Origin: Siphlonurus alternatus
Lineage: Eukaryota > Arthropoda > Insecta > Ephemeroptera > Siphlonuridae
Assembly: GCA_949825025.1 (NCBI GenBank)
Contig: OX463778.1
Span: 24,919,551-24,983,550, forward strand
Length of the DNA stretch: 64,000 bases
Reading direction: 5' to 3'
Part shown: piece after piece, positions 13,656-27,610 of the stretch
How the letters are laid out: the number at the start of each line of letters is the position of its first letter
How positions within the stretch are numbered: position 1 is the first letter of the stretch
The notes under the pieces: generated by a model
The model's database searches: none
What the model was told of the DNA's origin: nothing
What the model saw: only the letters and a program-made list of their open reading frames with translations
Made by a program: the position numbers and the translations under genes

Positions 13656-16600
13656 TCTATTACCACGTCTGCAACAAAGAGGTTGTTCTCGTTTCCAGAG
13701 TGGACAGTGTACCACTTGGATACAATTCTATAAGTATAAGATTTTTTTTTTAATAAATTGACATTTATTTCATTTCAATAACGTTGAATGAGTGTTAACC
13801 ACTAACCACTTACTATCAGCTGCAGGAAGTGTAATAATTGTTTTTATAAATAAATATGAATGCTTATTAATTTATAAAGTAAAAGAAAAGAATGAAAAGA
13901 ATACATACTTCTCAGGAGATCTTTGTATGGGATGCTTATACAAAACTCTTGCATGGATGATTGTGATTTCCAGTTCTTTAGTTCATTGCTGCATGCGCCA
14001 AAATTTGAGGAAAAATGCGCTAAAATTTAATAATTAAGTTTGAAAATATTTCATATTTAACTAAAATCGCCAAAGATATTAAATTGAAAATAGAATATTG
14101 TGCTTTGAATGTTTCTCCACATGTCTATTGCACCGAGCATGGCTTTTAATGAACGTAAGGTTAAGTGAAATACAGGAATTTGCTCTTTCTGTGAGGTTTA
14201 AATAACGTAATGAATATGCAAATCTATATTCTAAACTAAAATGGTATAAAAAAATCACAGCATTTCGTGCCACTCTAGTACGTATACTTCCTCTTTTTGT
14301 GTGCAGCAGTAGCAGCCGAACGGGCATTCTTCGCTCTCACACCATGAGTTTAGCCAGCCATTGTCCTTGCCTCTAATACCAGTAGCAGTATAAGCATCTC
14401 GTTTAATATAATGGGACGTGTATATAGTTAGACAGCAGCGAGGAGCAATACTTGGCCAGTGAACAATTTATAAAGAGCGTGACTTCTGCTGCTGAAGAGC
14501 GTCGTTTTATTATACATGTGAGATGAAATATTCTATAAATAATATATTATAGACCACCAAACTATTGACTTGCGTGCGTTGTTCTCGTTTTGATTTTATG
14601 TCAGAAATTTGAAGTAATATCCGATTAAAAACCGTATTGCTATAAAACTTTTTTAACAGCTGTAATGGTATCAGTCAAATTTATTATTATTACTTTTTAT
14701 TATTCCATGACATAAAACGCTTTAACGTAAAATATGAATAATCATTATCATGATAAATAATATACCGTAAAATTTTTGTTGTTATATTTAGTAAAACATT
14801 TGAATGATTTACATTATAATAATTATTACTTATGGGAACTTCTTTTAAGTTTGAGGGAGGGAGAAACAATATAGCAAGTGAAAGAAAATTATTAATAACC
14901 AAACAAGTCTTAAAAAAGCTAATTATTTATGAGAAAAGATAATGAGAATATTTAAACAAAAATCCTATTGTATGGTTTCAAAACGTTTCCTTGGAAGTTA
15001 TTTTTTTTTCTGATTGTGCATGCTATATACATAACATTTTCTTTGTGTTTATTGATATCAACGAACAATAACTGAAAACAGGATCAAATTGAGGGAAAGA
15101 ATATGAATTTTAAAGGCTTAAGTCTGCTTAATTAATAAATATTAATTAAGATATCTGGGAAATAACATGCTTGAATTGAGCTGAGCCTGCAGAATTCGTA
15201 CGTAGGCAAATCTCATTGCTTACATGTTGAGCGGATTGCATCTCACAGGTGCAAAGTTTTTATACAGTAAAATAATATTGATTTTTCACTTCTGTGAGGC
15301 CTGCTACATTTTATCAAAACTTTGAAATACTGAGCTCATACCAGTGTTCATTGGCAAATTGAGGTAATATGGCAGAACGTTGACTTGAACACCGAAGACT
15401 ATTATTTTTCATTACACGCGCTCCGTATAGATCTCAATTAGAGGTTGAGTGCGTCTGAAAGACTTGATATTGCGGTAGTAAATCCCCGAATAAAGAGAAG
15501 CGTGACCACCACAGTGCCAACTAAACCAACAGAACGGACGGAGAATTAATTTGAACGACTAAAAGTGTTTGCATTGTTATAACTTGGCGATGTAGTCAAA
15601 ACTTGACAATTTAATGAAAATTATCAAATTATCATCAGAAGTGTAAAGTTTCTAATGCTGCACTTCAACTATATATGGAGAGGTACTCTATAGTTGATAA
15701 TAACCTCTTTGGTGCATTATAAATATTTCTATAGTGAAGCTTTAAACTTCGCTCTAGTTATTTTTCATAATCGTTATATAGCTGCATTGGTGGTATTTAT
15801 TGAAGTGTAGAGTAATTATACCGTACCACAATAACAATATCCTGGTACATACCGTTTCCTTCGTATATCTGATATACAACTGGAAAATATTATACTCGTT
15901 ATCAAGAGTTAAAATATGTTATAATAATTACAAAATATAATAACTTTTGAAACATGTGGAGCTCATTTGTATTTTTTTAATTTTTATCTCATCTCGTTTG
16001 TTACACGGTTATGTCCCATGAGGTCCTCCTCTCTCCGTCCCTCTCTGCTGCTGCACTGCAGTATGGACCCGTTTCTATGGCAACAGTTTGACGCTTCTGT
16101 TCTCTCCACATACACATACGATGTCCCCTTTGCTATACATTGCCTACTGCTGCTGCATAGATCTCGTCGTTCTTTCAAGTGGCTTCTTATTTCTCAAGCT
16201 GCTGCAGGCTTGGCCCAGTGTTGACAGCCATGGAGGCCATGAAAGACGTAGGCAAATGACTCCCCTCCCCCCTCCTTTCCTCCCTCTTTCTCATCTTGCT
16301 GCTTTATGTGTGGATGACCTTTATAGTTGCTATATCAAAGTTCTCAAATACAAATTGAATGGCAGATTTTCTTATAAAAAAAAAAAATAATAATAATAAA
16401 TACTTCTTTGCCTTATATACACTCTGTAAAGTTTCAGTATGAATAAATGAATGTGTTATTACAACACGTTCAGGATGCAAATACAAAATAAATGTAAACC
16501 TTATAAATATATGCAGATATTGTATTTTTATTCTATGCGGCTATCTTATACCAAGAAAATATATGCCATGTGTAAGATCTTTTTGGTGAATGTTTTAATT

Positions 16601-17859
16601 TAAATAAATGAAACCAGTTTTGTTTTAAATAGCTATTAATTAAATTGACACGGAAGAAGTGAATTTTTATGTTTTTTTATATATATTATGATGTTTTGAT
16701 CATTGCAATTAAATTTAATACATTCTGCCATAAAAAAAATGTTACAAAACCCAGCTTTAAAAAAGGAGAGCTCGGCAACAAATTATCGAGCTTTGATGCA
16801 GCTATTGAAGAAATCATTCGTTTCTATAAGTGCTGATGAGAGTCGAGGAATTTTGTAACTGAATTAAACCATTATAATCTGCACTTACTTGAATGGTCAT
16901 CCCTTGAGTATTCATTTTTTACCCTGGAAAATTACCTTCGTCAGTAGAAGACTGGTAGCGCTAATCCTATAATGTGTTGCTCGAAAAAACATGGTTAATC
17001 AATTTATCTATAATATACGACATACATATTATGTTATAATATTATAATATGTAATGTATAATATAAATTTGGGCAATCGTGGTCAGGGGCATTGTTCAGG
17101 GCAACGAACATCAGTACGTGCCACTCCGACATAGTATGCAACCTCTTTGGGGTGCTCCGGAGGTCCTGTATTATATTAGTCACTGAACTTTGCGTCTTTC
17201 TTTCGAGACTTAAAGTTCGCAAATTCATCAAGTCGAAGTTAGAAGACAAGCTACTTACAGATTCTAAGCTCGAAACTAATTAACAAGACCATTTTTCTCT
17301 AACCCATGATCTACATTACAAACAACTTTTGCTGATCTTTAGATGTAATGTTCTCTTTTACTTTTTAACAACGTAAGCAACAACATTGTAATTGATGTTG
17401 GCGCCACTCTCTGGAGAACGGTGTTATAAGAAACTAAAGATGTTGTTGCTCTTCTCATTCAAGTCCTTTGGGAGGTGACTGGAAAAAAAAAAAGTAATTA
17501 CTTAGTAAAGAGGAGGGCCAGGTTTCCTTGATTAAAGTTGGTGTTGTTATTGCGCCTTAGCGTGCTTTTTGCCGATTACAACCTGTGTAAAGCAAGTCAT
17601 CATGGTGAGCATATATCCTCACGGGGAGAAAAGAGAACTCTCATCCATTCTCCATCCGATGCCATTTCTGTTTTTAGACATTATATTATATATTTTTTTC
17701 TTCTTTTTGAGTTACATCATAATACGAGATACGAGGGAATATTTATACATGTTGCTCTGATGGAATAAGGCTGATGCGACGACGCTGGGCGAGTGAGGTG
17801 GTGGAGAGATAACCTCTCATGCATGCAGAGAGCTAGGGCAAAGCAAAGCGTTCAGTACG

Positions 17860-17911
17860 TATAAATAGCTCGAGCCACAGCGGTCCGCAAGCCGAGCAGC
17901 AGCCAGTCAGT
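17860..17911 (+). promoter_or_regulatory. Candidate TATA promoter
   Basis: TATAAATA at 17860-17867 is followed by GC-rich sequence and a TCAGT (17907-17911), which resembles the arthropod initiator. The spacing of about 49 nt from the TATA box is longer than the usual 30, so the start site may lie elsewhere. If real, it would start a 5' non-coding exon read toward the Rbfox coding exons, but no clear donor follows. Confidence 0.3.
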
Positions 17912-18288
17912 ATAACGTTGCGTGTGATTTCTAAACAAAGATATAGGCCTAGCCCAGTAGTAGTCGCGGTGGTAACTAACAGAGAGAGCGAAGAATTGTT
18001 TATTCGAGCTAATTCTAGGGAGTAAAAGAGGGAGCAAAATACATGTGATAATTTCCAGCCTGTTCCGACAGTTTATTGTTACAGCTACCATGTTTCCTAT
18101 ATTATACAACTCTGTATATAGGAATAAAATCTGTCAGGCAGTATAAGAACATTTGGCCTATATGTATGTTATTTTAACGTGTAAACTTTGTGCAAGAGCT
18201 TACTTCCTTTGCTCTATGTACGGTGAAATGTAAACCCCAGACTCCATGCATTGCAGCTGTGGTTTAATTGCGAGAGTATATAATCATA

Positions 18289-18322
18289 TGACGTCATTAC
18301 CAATCTGATTGATGTGACGTCA
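18289..18322. promoter_or_regulatory. Paired CRE palindromes
   Basis: Two perfect TGACGTCA sites, at 18289-18296 and 18315-18322, lie 26 bp apart and about 400 bp downstream of the candidate TATA box at 17860. The close pairing is suggestive of a CREB/ATF-responsive element. Confidence 0.35.
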
Positions 18323-19439
18323 TAGAAACTCCGTGAAACTCCTGTCTTAGAGTTGCGAGATACTCTTGACACGAGCTAAAATGTGCTGAGGGCTGCAGAT
18401 TGTTGCTGTCAAAGCTATTTTTAACGTAAACTCTGAGCCTCAATTGAAAAGCTAGCGAGTAAAGCGTTCTTGAAAAAATCTTTTTTGTTCACTGCGCGTA
18501 TAATCTCGGATAAGCCGACGTAACGTTTAGTTGCAAATAAATTGTAGTAGAATATTAAAAAAAATGCTAAATTGAAAAAAAAAAAAATAAAAAATAAAAT
18601 AAAACGTACATATATGAATTCTCTGCAAGCAGGCTGGAACCTTCGCCTCAGTAATTACATTTCATTGACCTTTGACATTACAAGTGACTCGAGAGTCTCT
18701 CTAACAATTACACATTGAAATTTTGAAGTTCTTTAAAATTGCGTTTTGTGCGTCTGAAGGGGGAGGAGCGTTCGGGGTGGAAAAAAACAGTTGACAACGA
18801 AAGTGAAGAAAAAGTGGGATACATGGAGGGCGGAATGGGTTTTTAAACAAAATTTTATCTAAAATGTATAATTTCCCATTTCCTGATATTATTAATCCAT
18901 CTGCATTATGTGGAATATGAACGACGTAGTACAAACTACCCTCCTATACACAACAATAATTGAAGTACAGTACTGTACATATTATATCATTGCTTTGAAA
19001 AATGAAAAATTCTCTGCTCGTTAGCAGCTATCGCTATGTTGTTGAATGCTGCAATGTATAATAGAATATCAGACAATGTCAATGAAGGCACCAACTAAAT
19101 TACATAATTATACAGAAAATGTATTATATATAGACTCCAGTGCCAATTTCCAGCACTGCCACGCCTTCTTTAATTAAAAAGCTTGAAATTAATTTCACAG
19201 TTGAGCTGTTTTCTATAATCTATCCACGCAAATCAAGTCCTCGTATTATATCGTCGGATGTCGTCTAATAACAGGAGAAATGTCTAGACTTTTTGTATTC
19301 ACGGGACTCACAAATACAATTACAAACTTTAGAAACATCAGTTTTTCTGATAAATTGCCCTTTTTTGAAATACAAGAGCTATTACAAGTATAACAGTGGT
19401 TAATGGAGCATAGTATCATACGTAGTTAATGATGAGGTG

Positions 19440-19740
19440 ACCATGTCAGGCGGCAGGAGGAGTTCACGCGATCCGGTCCAACAATGCTGGCTGGCTGGGG
19501 CCGGCAGTCGCTCGCCCTAATTGCCGTGGTAATGGAGCAACCAATGGGCGCGGACTCTCGGCGCAGTAATTATGGTTTCATTAGTGCTCGGAGTCAGCTC
19601 GCCACCACGACTGGGACTGCTCGAGACGGGGAATAATTTTAATTTACCTCTGCCTGGTGTAGCAGCTCTGTGAGCCAAGATGAAATGTCACCACAAAGTA
19701 TTTAACGTCGCAGCGCCGCGAGGCAGTAGTATCCTGACAG
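19440..19740. promoter_or_regulatory. GC-rich island with CCAAT and homeodomain-type sites
   Basis: A GC-rich block in AT-rich surroundings, with a CCAAT box (in AACCAATGGGCGCG) and several TAATTG/TAATTA cores. It has no long open frame. It is a candidate enhancer or promoter on composition and motif content only. Confidence 0.25.
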
Positions 19741-22356
19741 ATTTAGAACAAAATTTAATATAGTAGTGAGAAAAGAACAATGTCTTATATTAATAGTATA
19801 TTTATAGCCCACGGGGGGAAAACTTGCAGTTATTCAATTGTATAAGGGAAAACTACAATAATTTATTAAATGTAAATTTCACAAAAATAAATAAGAAAAG
19901 TTTTCTGTTTGAATAAACTAGGGGATATTAAAAGTATATTTTTGTATAAGTTAGTACCATGCATGCATGCTATTTTTGTAGGATTAGAATCCCCTAAGGA
20001 TGTATAGATATAACAGAAAATCTATATTATATTCCTCTAGTTTACATAATTATTACTATATAACTATACTTGAAGTAATTGGCGTTAGTATGTATAAGTG
20101 GCGTATTACTGACGCAGGAGAGCCATTGAATTAGGATAAACCACCACAATGTTGACCTCACTGTATATACGTTATTGATTCTACACGAGCATGGATATAA
20201 AACCGGGAGCGTGACTCCGTGATGTTACGTTATTATACATTACAAATATACATGAAACGTACGTAGCGTAAAAATATATTACTATACCGTTGTTGTGTTA
20301 TCTTCTTTATTCAAAAGTCTTGCATGTGTCTCAATCTGAGAGCTATGCGTCTTTTCTCATCAATCTATGCCCTTTACTGCGTGCTGATGTGGAATCCCAA
20401 TAAATCCTCCCTCTTCTCCCTCTCTCTCACACGACTCTTACCATTTTATCATCCAGCTCCATCTATACTACTACCTTCCCCTGCTGCTGTGATTCATAAA
20501 GTAATCGAAAAATGAAATGATTTTTTTTCTATGTTCCATCATATTATAATGTACTAAAAAATGTTATAAAGGTATATCAAATTTACATGATTACATGAAA
20601 AAAACTCCAATGTTCTGTAGGAGAAAAATGTTGGTGCATGGTTCTATTATAAGCTACTTTGTATGATATATTTTTGCTACTATGCGTATAAAGAGATAGA
20701 AGCAATTTAAAAAAATAATTATAAATAATATATATATTTTCATTCTTCCTTTTAAGAAGTTAATGGAAAATTAATTTGATTTTGTATCTTAATTCCCGAT
20801 TGCTATGAAGTTAATGTATATAGTAACGTAGTTATAGAGCTGCCTGTCGCTTTGCCTCTCTCGGTAATCAGGTACCGTTTGCAAGCTTTCCAACCCTCTA
20901 TATTCATCGATATACCCAGGCTTTAACCCCATGACCTTTTTCTTCTTCTCTATAATATAACCCTGCAGGCTTGAGTAAAAAGAGCGTTTCAATCGTTGTG
21001 GCTAGGCTACACTACTACTGCCTGACTTCTTGGTTTTATTGCCATGATTGCCCGCAGGAAATAAATCCTCCCTTGCGCTGTTGAATTTCTAAACAGGTCC
21101 GAGCCGTTACATCACTTTATTTCACGCTTCATTTCGTTTGGTTCGTATAAAAGGTGTGTGGAAACAATGAACGACTTATTGTTTTGGAGAACAAACTTTT
21201 CTCCGCTGTTCTACATGGAAAATGTATTCGTTGAGATTTCCATTGATTTATATTAAATGCGTCGAAAATTGAGAATAATAAATTGAAAATAGAACTTTTT
21301 CAAGAAAATAATATAAAGTCTTATTGAAAATAAGTTAATACCACTCCAAAGCAGATTTATCAAATGAAATAAACTTTTATATTTATTTTAAATGTAGTTT
21401 TTTTTTCTCTCTCTCTTTGCAATGGAGGAAGGAAGTAGATTTTAAAACACTTGGTACGTAAAATGTGATTTAATTTTGGAACTGTGAGCAAAAGAATTTT
21501 ATTTTATTTACTTACTCTTCTTTTATTTTTCCTTTTCCATTCGTCTTGAGTGTTAGAAAAACTAATTAAAATGAGGCGCTATATATTTTGTACAAAGGGA
21601 ACGTAAAAATATATGGCTTAATTAAATTTCATATTCATTTTAAAATGATGATGATATCAATGCTGTTGTCATTTGTTTTAATTTTTCCTCCTGGGAGTAC
21701 GTATTGTCACTACACGGTGCTTCAGTTATAGTCTAACTGGCGTAATTGTCATGTGTGGACGAAATAAAATCCAACTCTCTGATAGCAAAGGTTAAATATT
21801 AATGGTATACAATCGATAAGTGAAAATATTTTCATTGTAACATCATTATTTGGATTATTGATCATGACAGCAACTACGTTTGATACAGTCTGATCATATT
21901 AGTAGCAAAATAAAATCAACATTGGACTTTGTAATGATTAGTTACTCTCAGAAATAAGAGATGAACTTAAGTGATTTATAGAATTTTTTAAAAACTTAAC
22001 TTACACATGCACGATGCTATTGTGTATTATAAATTATAATATATTAATTTGTAACTGGGGAGGAATGCATCATAACTAATATGGTCATCGATTTCCTCTA
22101 AATAATCAACGATACAATTTTAACTCCGAAAATGTAATTTTTTTAAATTCATCGTCAACTTTTTTTAAAATAAATAAAAACATACGTATGGAAATTTCCT
22201 CCCCTGAAATTATCATATAAAGATAAAAGTGGAAGGATTCTGGATTCTGGCCTTTCTAAGAGCATTGAAAGATTACAGGAACGAAGTAGTAAATCAAGTC
22301 GGGATTTTGTTCTTGGTGTTGTGACGTCGCTAACAAATGTGTCTTTTATGTTACAG

Positions 22357-22557
22357 CACATGGTGCAGACCAGTATGAGCAGCGCGCCGTACACCGCCCA
22401 GTTCCCCCAGAACGGAGAGGCCCCCGGTCCTCCACCCCTCAAGGTGGAGACGGTGGGTGCAGGCGGCGCCAAGGATGGCGTGGCGCCCAGTGTGGGACCA
22501 CCCTTCTCGCCCCCCAGCGTCACTACCAATGGAGTAGAGCAACAGAACGCCAGCATC
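22357..22557 (+). CDS. Rbfox1: Rbfox exon, N-terminal region (201 nt)
   Basis: First coding exon that can be recognised. The acceptor TTATGTTACAG precedes it and the donor GTGAGT follows (22558). Both boundaries are in phase 0. The reading begins CAC ATG; counting from that ATG (22360) the exon gives residues 1-66, rich in Pro, Gly, Ser and Val. The stretch AQFPQNGEAPGPP resembles the AQF-PPQNG segment in the N-terminal region of vertebrate RBFOX. The ATG may be a true start or an internal Met, since vertebrate RBFOX joins isoform-specific exons ahead of this one and the exon is open to its 5' edge. This region is thought to be disordered, ahead of the RNA-binding domain. Confidence 0.8.
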
Positions 22558-23669
22558 GTGAGTACCAAACCTCTGTTACTCCCTTCCCTCTTATTTCACT
22601 GAAATCTGTTAGTTTTTCGACTTGGTTATCGAAAAATAGTCACTATCCTGTATTTCACAATATTTATAGGAATGTGTTTGGCATTTTGACTCAGTTCATT
22701 TTTACGGCACTACTCTGGCTCTACTATTATGCAAAAAGTCGTGCAGTTCTCCTAATGAGCTAAACATGTTATTATAGACCCCACCTTTTTAAATCTGGAT
22801 GATAGTAGGCGCCATATTCATATGCAAATACGTTCTATAGTAAACAGAGAGAGTGAAAGTCTCAAAAACAAGAAGTTTTTATAAATCTTTCAATTAAAAT
22901 GCAAGGAACTTTTAATATGTTTTTATCCAACCTTCAGTAACTTTTATTGATATAGTACGTGAACTAATAATAACCATACAGGATGGCTATTTAGGAGCGC
23001 TGAAAAAAAGTAGCTAATTAATAGGCTTAGCCGAGCGTGGGTTCAAATACTCACGACATAACTTCAACAATAACTGTTCAATTTAAACTATAATTTAATA
23101 TAGTTGCTAGCGTATACCTGTGAGGCTTAATTGTCATGGCAACCGGTCAAATAGCCACTGGATCAGCTGGTAACTGCGGTAAGGTAAGGCTTAAGGCACT
23201 AATCTCATTACCTGTGTTTACATTAATAATACTACGTTTCTTTTTATTGAAATTTCAATCTTATTTTAATTACTGTTTGGATTATATTATAAATGTTGAT
23301 TGTTAAATTCATGAGATGAGCTGAGGAAACTATTCAATGACGAGCTCTTTAATTACGCCATGATGCCGGGGGTGGTAGGGTAGGAGGAGCTGACATTGTT
23401 GTCACTTCCTGCCACTTTGGCGCTGCTAAATACATTCAATTGATCCTGGGAAGCGACTTGCGCCTAATTTCCCATATCTCCCTCCTCGCACTCTGTCGCA
23501 TTCCACCCGTCTGATGAAACGAGGAGGCACTTGGAAATGTTTTACGTATCGGTAAAAGTGCCATTCATTGTTTAAGTTTAAATTTACGTGTAACAAACTA
23601 TTTTTTATTTCAGCTAATTTCTCTGTCGGTATGCAGAAATTTTATTACTCCCGTTCATTGCGTGCATCA

Positions 23670-23685
23670 CCCCCCCCCCCCCCCC
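23670..23685 (+). repeat. Poly-C run (16 C)
   Basis: An uninterrupted run of C inside the 12-kb intron, similar to the longer one at 13635. Confidence 0.9.
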
Positions 23686-24119
23686 TTATTTTTTCTGTTA
23701 CATCTGCGTCGTTTTGGTTGAAAAGTTGTAAAATTTGTTCATGGAACATTATCAACGTTCACCTCAGAAAGGGTAGGATATTCAGAGGGAGTGCATGGGG
23801 TAATTGTGACAAGACGCCTGGCAGCATCTGTGCGTACTATAGCTATTATTACTAGTAAATTGCCAACAAAAGCGCACTCTGCGGGCATTAATATAATTAC
23901 ACATGGCTTTTAATGTAATTAACGCTTGGAGGTGTGCTTCTCTCCTCTCTTCATTTTGTAGCGCTGCTGTGCGTTCATTTACAAAGACAGTTCAAGAGGG
24001 AATGTGATTTCAAACTCTCCTAAGTGAATTTTAATTAAATTGATATTGTTATAAATTAATAGATTTTAATCTACTTAATTTTTAAAATGAAATTTTTCTA
24101 TCAATGTGTCAATGTGCGG

Positions 24120-24121
<2 letters not shown>

Positions 24122-24174
<53 letters not shown>
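24122..24174. repeat. (TA)n microsatellite
   Basis: Perfect TA dinucleotide array of about 53 bp. A second, longer array begins about 135 bp downstream. Confidence 0.95.
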
Positions 24175-24175
<1 letters not shown>

Positions 24176-24300
24176 GCTTGTAAAAGTTTTAAAAGCTTCT
24201 AAAAATCCATTTACATTCTTGTTCTTGTAACCCTGTTGCTCTTTAGTATCTTTGTAAGATGTCATAAAATTTTATGTTTTTCTAAAATGAAAATATATAA

Positions 24301-24408
<108 letters not shown>

Positions 24409-24971
24409 TATAGCGTATGGTGCAGTGACGTGTATGTTTTTTTATTGTTATTACATAGAAGACGACCTAACTATAAAGTGCGTATATTTTTTATATCATT
24501 CTCTCGGGGTGTTGATCCGTTTAATTGGCGGGTTGCGGATCATCGATACGCCAAATAGCGCAATGCGTCGTTGCTGGTGGCACAAGCAGCAAGTCCTAGT
24601 AGAACTAGGTAGCAAGTAGTAGTAGCAGCATCCTCCGTGGCCCCGCCCCGCGTCCCTGGAGACACCTAGCCTGAGGTCGATATCGCGCCAGCACACGGCT
24701 ACGTACAAGATGTCATAATCTTACCTCGCAGGTGCCTGCCGTGTTATGTACCACCAACCCTTCCATATATAAACTGCATGCTAAAGTTCAAAGTAACTCC
24801 TGGGGAAAAAGGAGAGTGTTTTAACAATTTTTTTAAATAATTCAAAGTTTAAAAAAAAAAATACGTTCTTAATTAATATATGAATGCACTTAAACAGCTA
24901 TTTCCAAAAGAAATATGAACTATGTAGAGAACTAGAACTAGTTTTGTTTTGTAAAATATGTATAATATATG

Positions 24972-25094
24972 AGGTCTGTTCGTAAATACACAATCAGAAA
25001 GAATAAATTATTTGTGATGAACCTTCTGTACATGAAACAGAAGGTTCATCACAAATAATTGATTCTTTCTGATTGTGTATTTACGGACAGACCT
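24972..25094. mobile_element. Near-perfect hairpin element, 123 bp (mariner-like MITE?)
   Basis: Two arms of about 57 bp, differing at only a few positions, flank a loop of roughly 8 nt. The ends read AGGTCTGT and ACAGACCT and lie close to TA dinucleotides, as expected for a Tc1/mariner-type non-autonomous element, but the family assignment is inference. Transcribed within the intron, it would fold into a long RNA hairpin. Confidence 0.7.
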
Positions 25095-27610
25095 ATAATA
25101 TATAAATTCATTATAACGTCAGAACTGTCCGAAGTCATGTTCTGCGTGTTGACTTTTTAGGGACCATGTTTTAAATTAATGTTGCCTTGTGGACTTACGG
25201 GGAAAAAAAGGAAGTTTTGATAATATATTATATATACGTGAAACATAAAGGTTATGCGTATAGTAAAATTTTTAGCTTTCCAGAATTTTTTTGTTATACT
25301 ATGCTGAAAAGGAGTTGATTGGCAAATGAAAAATTTTGTGAACTTTTTTTATTGCAATAACATTTTTCATCTTACGAAAAAAAAATATATATATCTTTGT
25401 AATATAATACAACAACAAACAAATTTAATTACCATGAATTTTTTGAAAAGGGAGAGCTTAAAATAGATTTTTTATTATTTTCTTTAAATTCGAATTTAGA
25501 AGAGGAGATATATTATCTCGTGATGCGAGCGAGTTAGATGATGAATCTTGACTTTTCTTTTTATTAGTTTTCCTCTTATCTTGCTCGCGAGTTATTAATT
25601 TGCCTCTTTGGACTCTTCGGTTTTCTGGACGAATCGATTTTCTCTGCCAAGAGGAGTGGCCGCTGGCCGAACCACGTGGACTCAAGCATATTATAGCAAA
25701 TCCAATTTTTCTTATAATGGCAATATCATATATTATGGGCTCAGTCTATTGTTGACTGCTCTCTCGTCTTCAATCACTAAGTAATCAAATGTCGTCCTTG
25801 CGCCTTGTCTACACTGCAAATCGATTCTATTACTTTTACATATAAGTTTAAATTATCTTACAACAAGACCTATTAAGTACAGTACGCTGTTAAGTGTATA
25901 TTATAATGATATAAAAGTGTTGAGGGCTTTTGCTCGAGGTCAATTTTGCAATATTTTTTATTCGTTGAAATAAATTTGTTTGTATAGAGTGCAGAGGTTC
26001 AAATTTGTCGTAGATTTATGACGTCTCGAAAAATAATAACATGTTGCGTAATAATTTATGGCATAGCAGAGCTGTTATGAGATTCACGGTAAATTAATTG
26101 TGATAATTGATATTATATATAATATACAGCAGATATTTTGGAACGCGGCCACTAAACTGTATTTCAAAAGATTGACCAGAATGGCATTTAAATGTTTTTT
26201 GTCCTATTATTTATATAAAGTTACTTGGCAAGCAAGTTTGCTCACCTGTTAGGTTGTGTGTGTGGTGGCTGACACAAAATACCATTACTATAGCCATGTT
26301 ATAATATAAACTAGTTTCAAAGGGCACTACAGCATTTGTGTGGCTTGTAACACTCGGGTGTCAACAGAATACGAGGAAGTAATTGATTAATTTGTTGCTG
26401 CGCTCACTCCCCCATACAGTAAGCCCCCTGTCTCTCTCCCCTCTACTTCCTCATTAAGGACCGCGCCCACTTTGAGGCCCTGATCCAAGCAGCGTTGCCG
26501 CGACCAGTCAGTGAAGTCTGACAGATTCCTCTTTATTATAATTATCATGTTGCGTCATGCTTAATATCCTGCTAGATAGCTTCATCACAAAAAATAATAA
26601 TAAAATATTTTTATAAATATTACATAATACTTCCCTATTCATTCATAGATTATAAGAAAACTGATTTTATCATAATTGGTCCTAGTCTCTTAGTATATTC
26701 ATCCATCATCCCTGAAAAAAATAACGTCAATAGATACAATATACAAGGCAATATTGTCGATTTATTATTTCATGTTTTTGCCAGGGAAAAATTTTGAGGA
26801 GGCACATTAAATTTTTGATGGTGAAATGAAGCAAAAAAAAAAAAAAAAAAAAAAAAAAGTAATTGAAGACATATTTATTTGCTTTTTTTTAAGATCAGCA
26901 ATGATAAAAGCAATCGCACAATGATATTTTTGCTAAGTGTTACATACATTCACATGATGATGTTTGATGCATGTATAAATTTAAAGAGAGGAAGGGGAAA
27001 TGTTTTTGCCTGAATGCATGCAATGCTTACGTTATTGATTTAATTATTAATGCTTTCGCTCTTCTTAGAAAATTCGTCTTGTATTATATTATAATATAGT
27101 AGTGTATTAATGATGTATAAATTAATTCAATATACTTGCTCGAATGAAGAAGATGATATCAGTAAATGATGTATCAACTCAAGTTAATTGCTGTTGTAAA
27201 TACAAGGCAGCAGAATAAAGCCATCAGTTTCTTGTTACCATCTTACAAGTAATGTCACCTGAGACAGATTGATAATAACACGTCTTGTTTTGATGTCTCT
27301 AGGTACATAATTTAGTGAATAATTATTAAATTCTCTCCTGATAATAATTAGAGGGGAAGTACACGTGAACTCTTGACATTTTATACCACCTGTGGTGCCT
27401 GAGGTTCTATGTCTGAAACAACTACCATTAGTATTTCAAAAGATAATACGAGACAGTGTACTTGCATGATAGATCAAACGCAATGTATATTACCTATACA
27501 TCATCAATTACATCATAGCGTTGATGCTGTTTCTAACGGAGAGCATGATTTTTTTTATGTCTTGTGACGTCTGTATTATGATAACATATAGTCATTTACA
27601 CAAAGAAAAA

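Larger units (their letters stand above)
1..22356. other. Upstream / 5'-intronic DNA without supported coding exons
   Basis: I find no coding exon or RNA gene here that I can support. The longest open frames are short, start without context and show no family motifs. The stretch is AT-rich with TA and homopolymer runs, a few foldback elements (1198-1344, about 1920-2006, 10948-11075) and GC-richer islands (about 880-1090, 2290-2490, 5510-5850, 7200-7520, 7840-8050, 10640-10740, 17780-17960, 19440-19740) that may be promoters or enhancers. RBFOX genes usually have very long 5' introns and several alternative promoters, so this could be intron, intergenic DNA or both. Confidence 0.6.

Noticed and set aside
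13491..13761. Pro-rich and Gly-rich frames across the C21 run
   Set aside because: They come from the homopolymer and its flanks; no start context, splice context or conservation signal.
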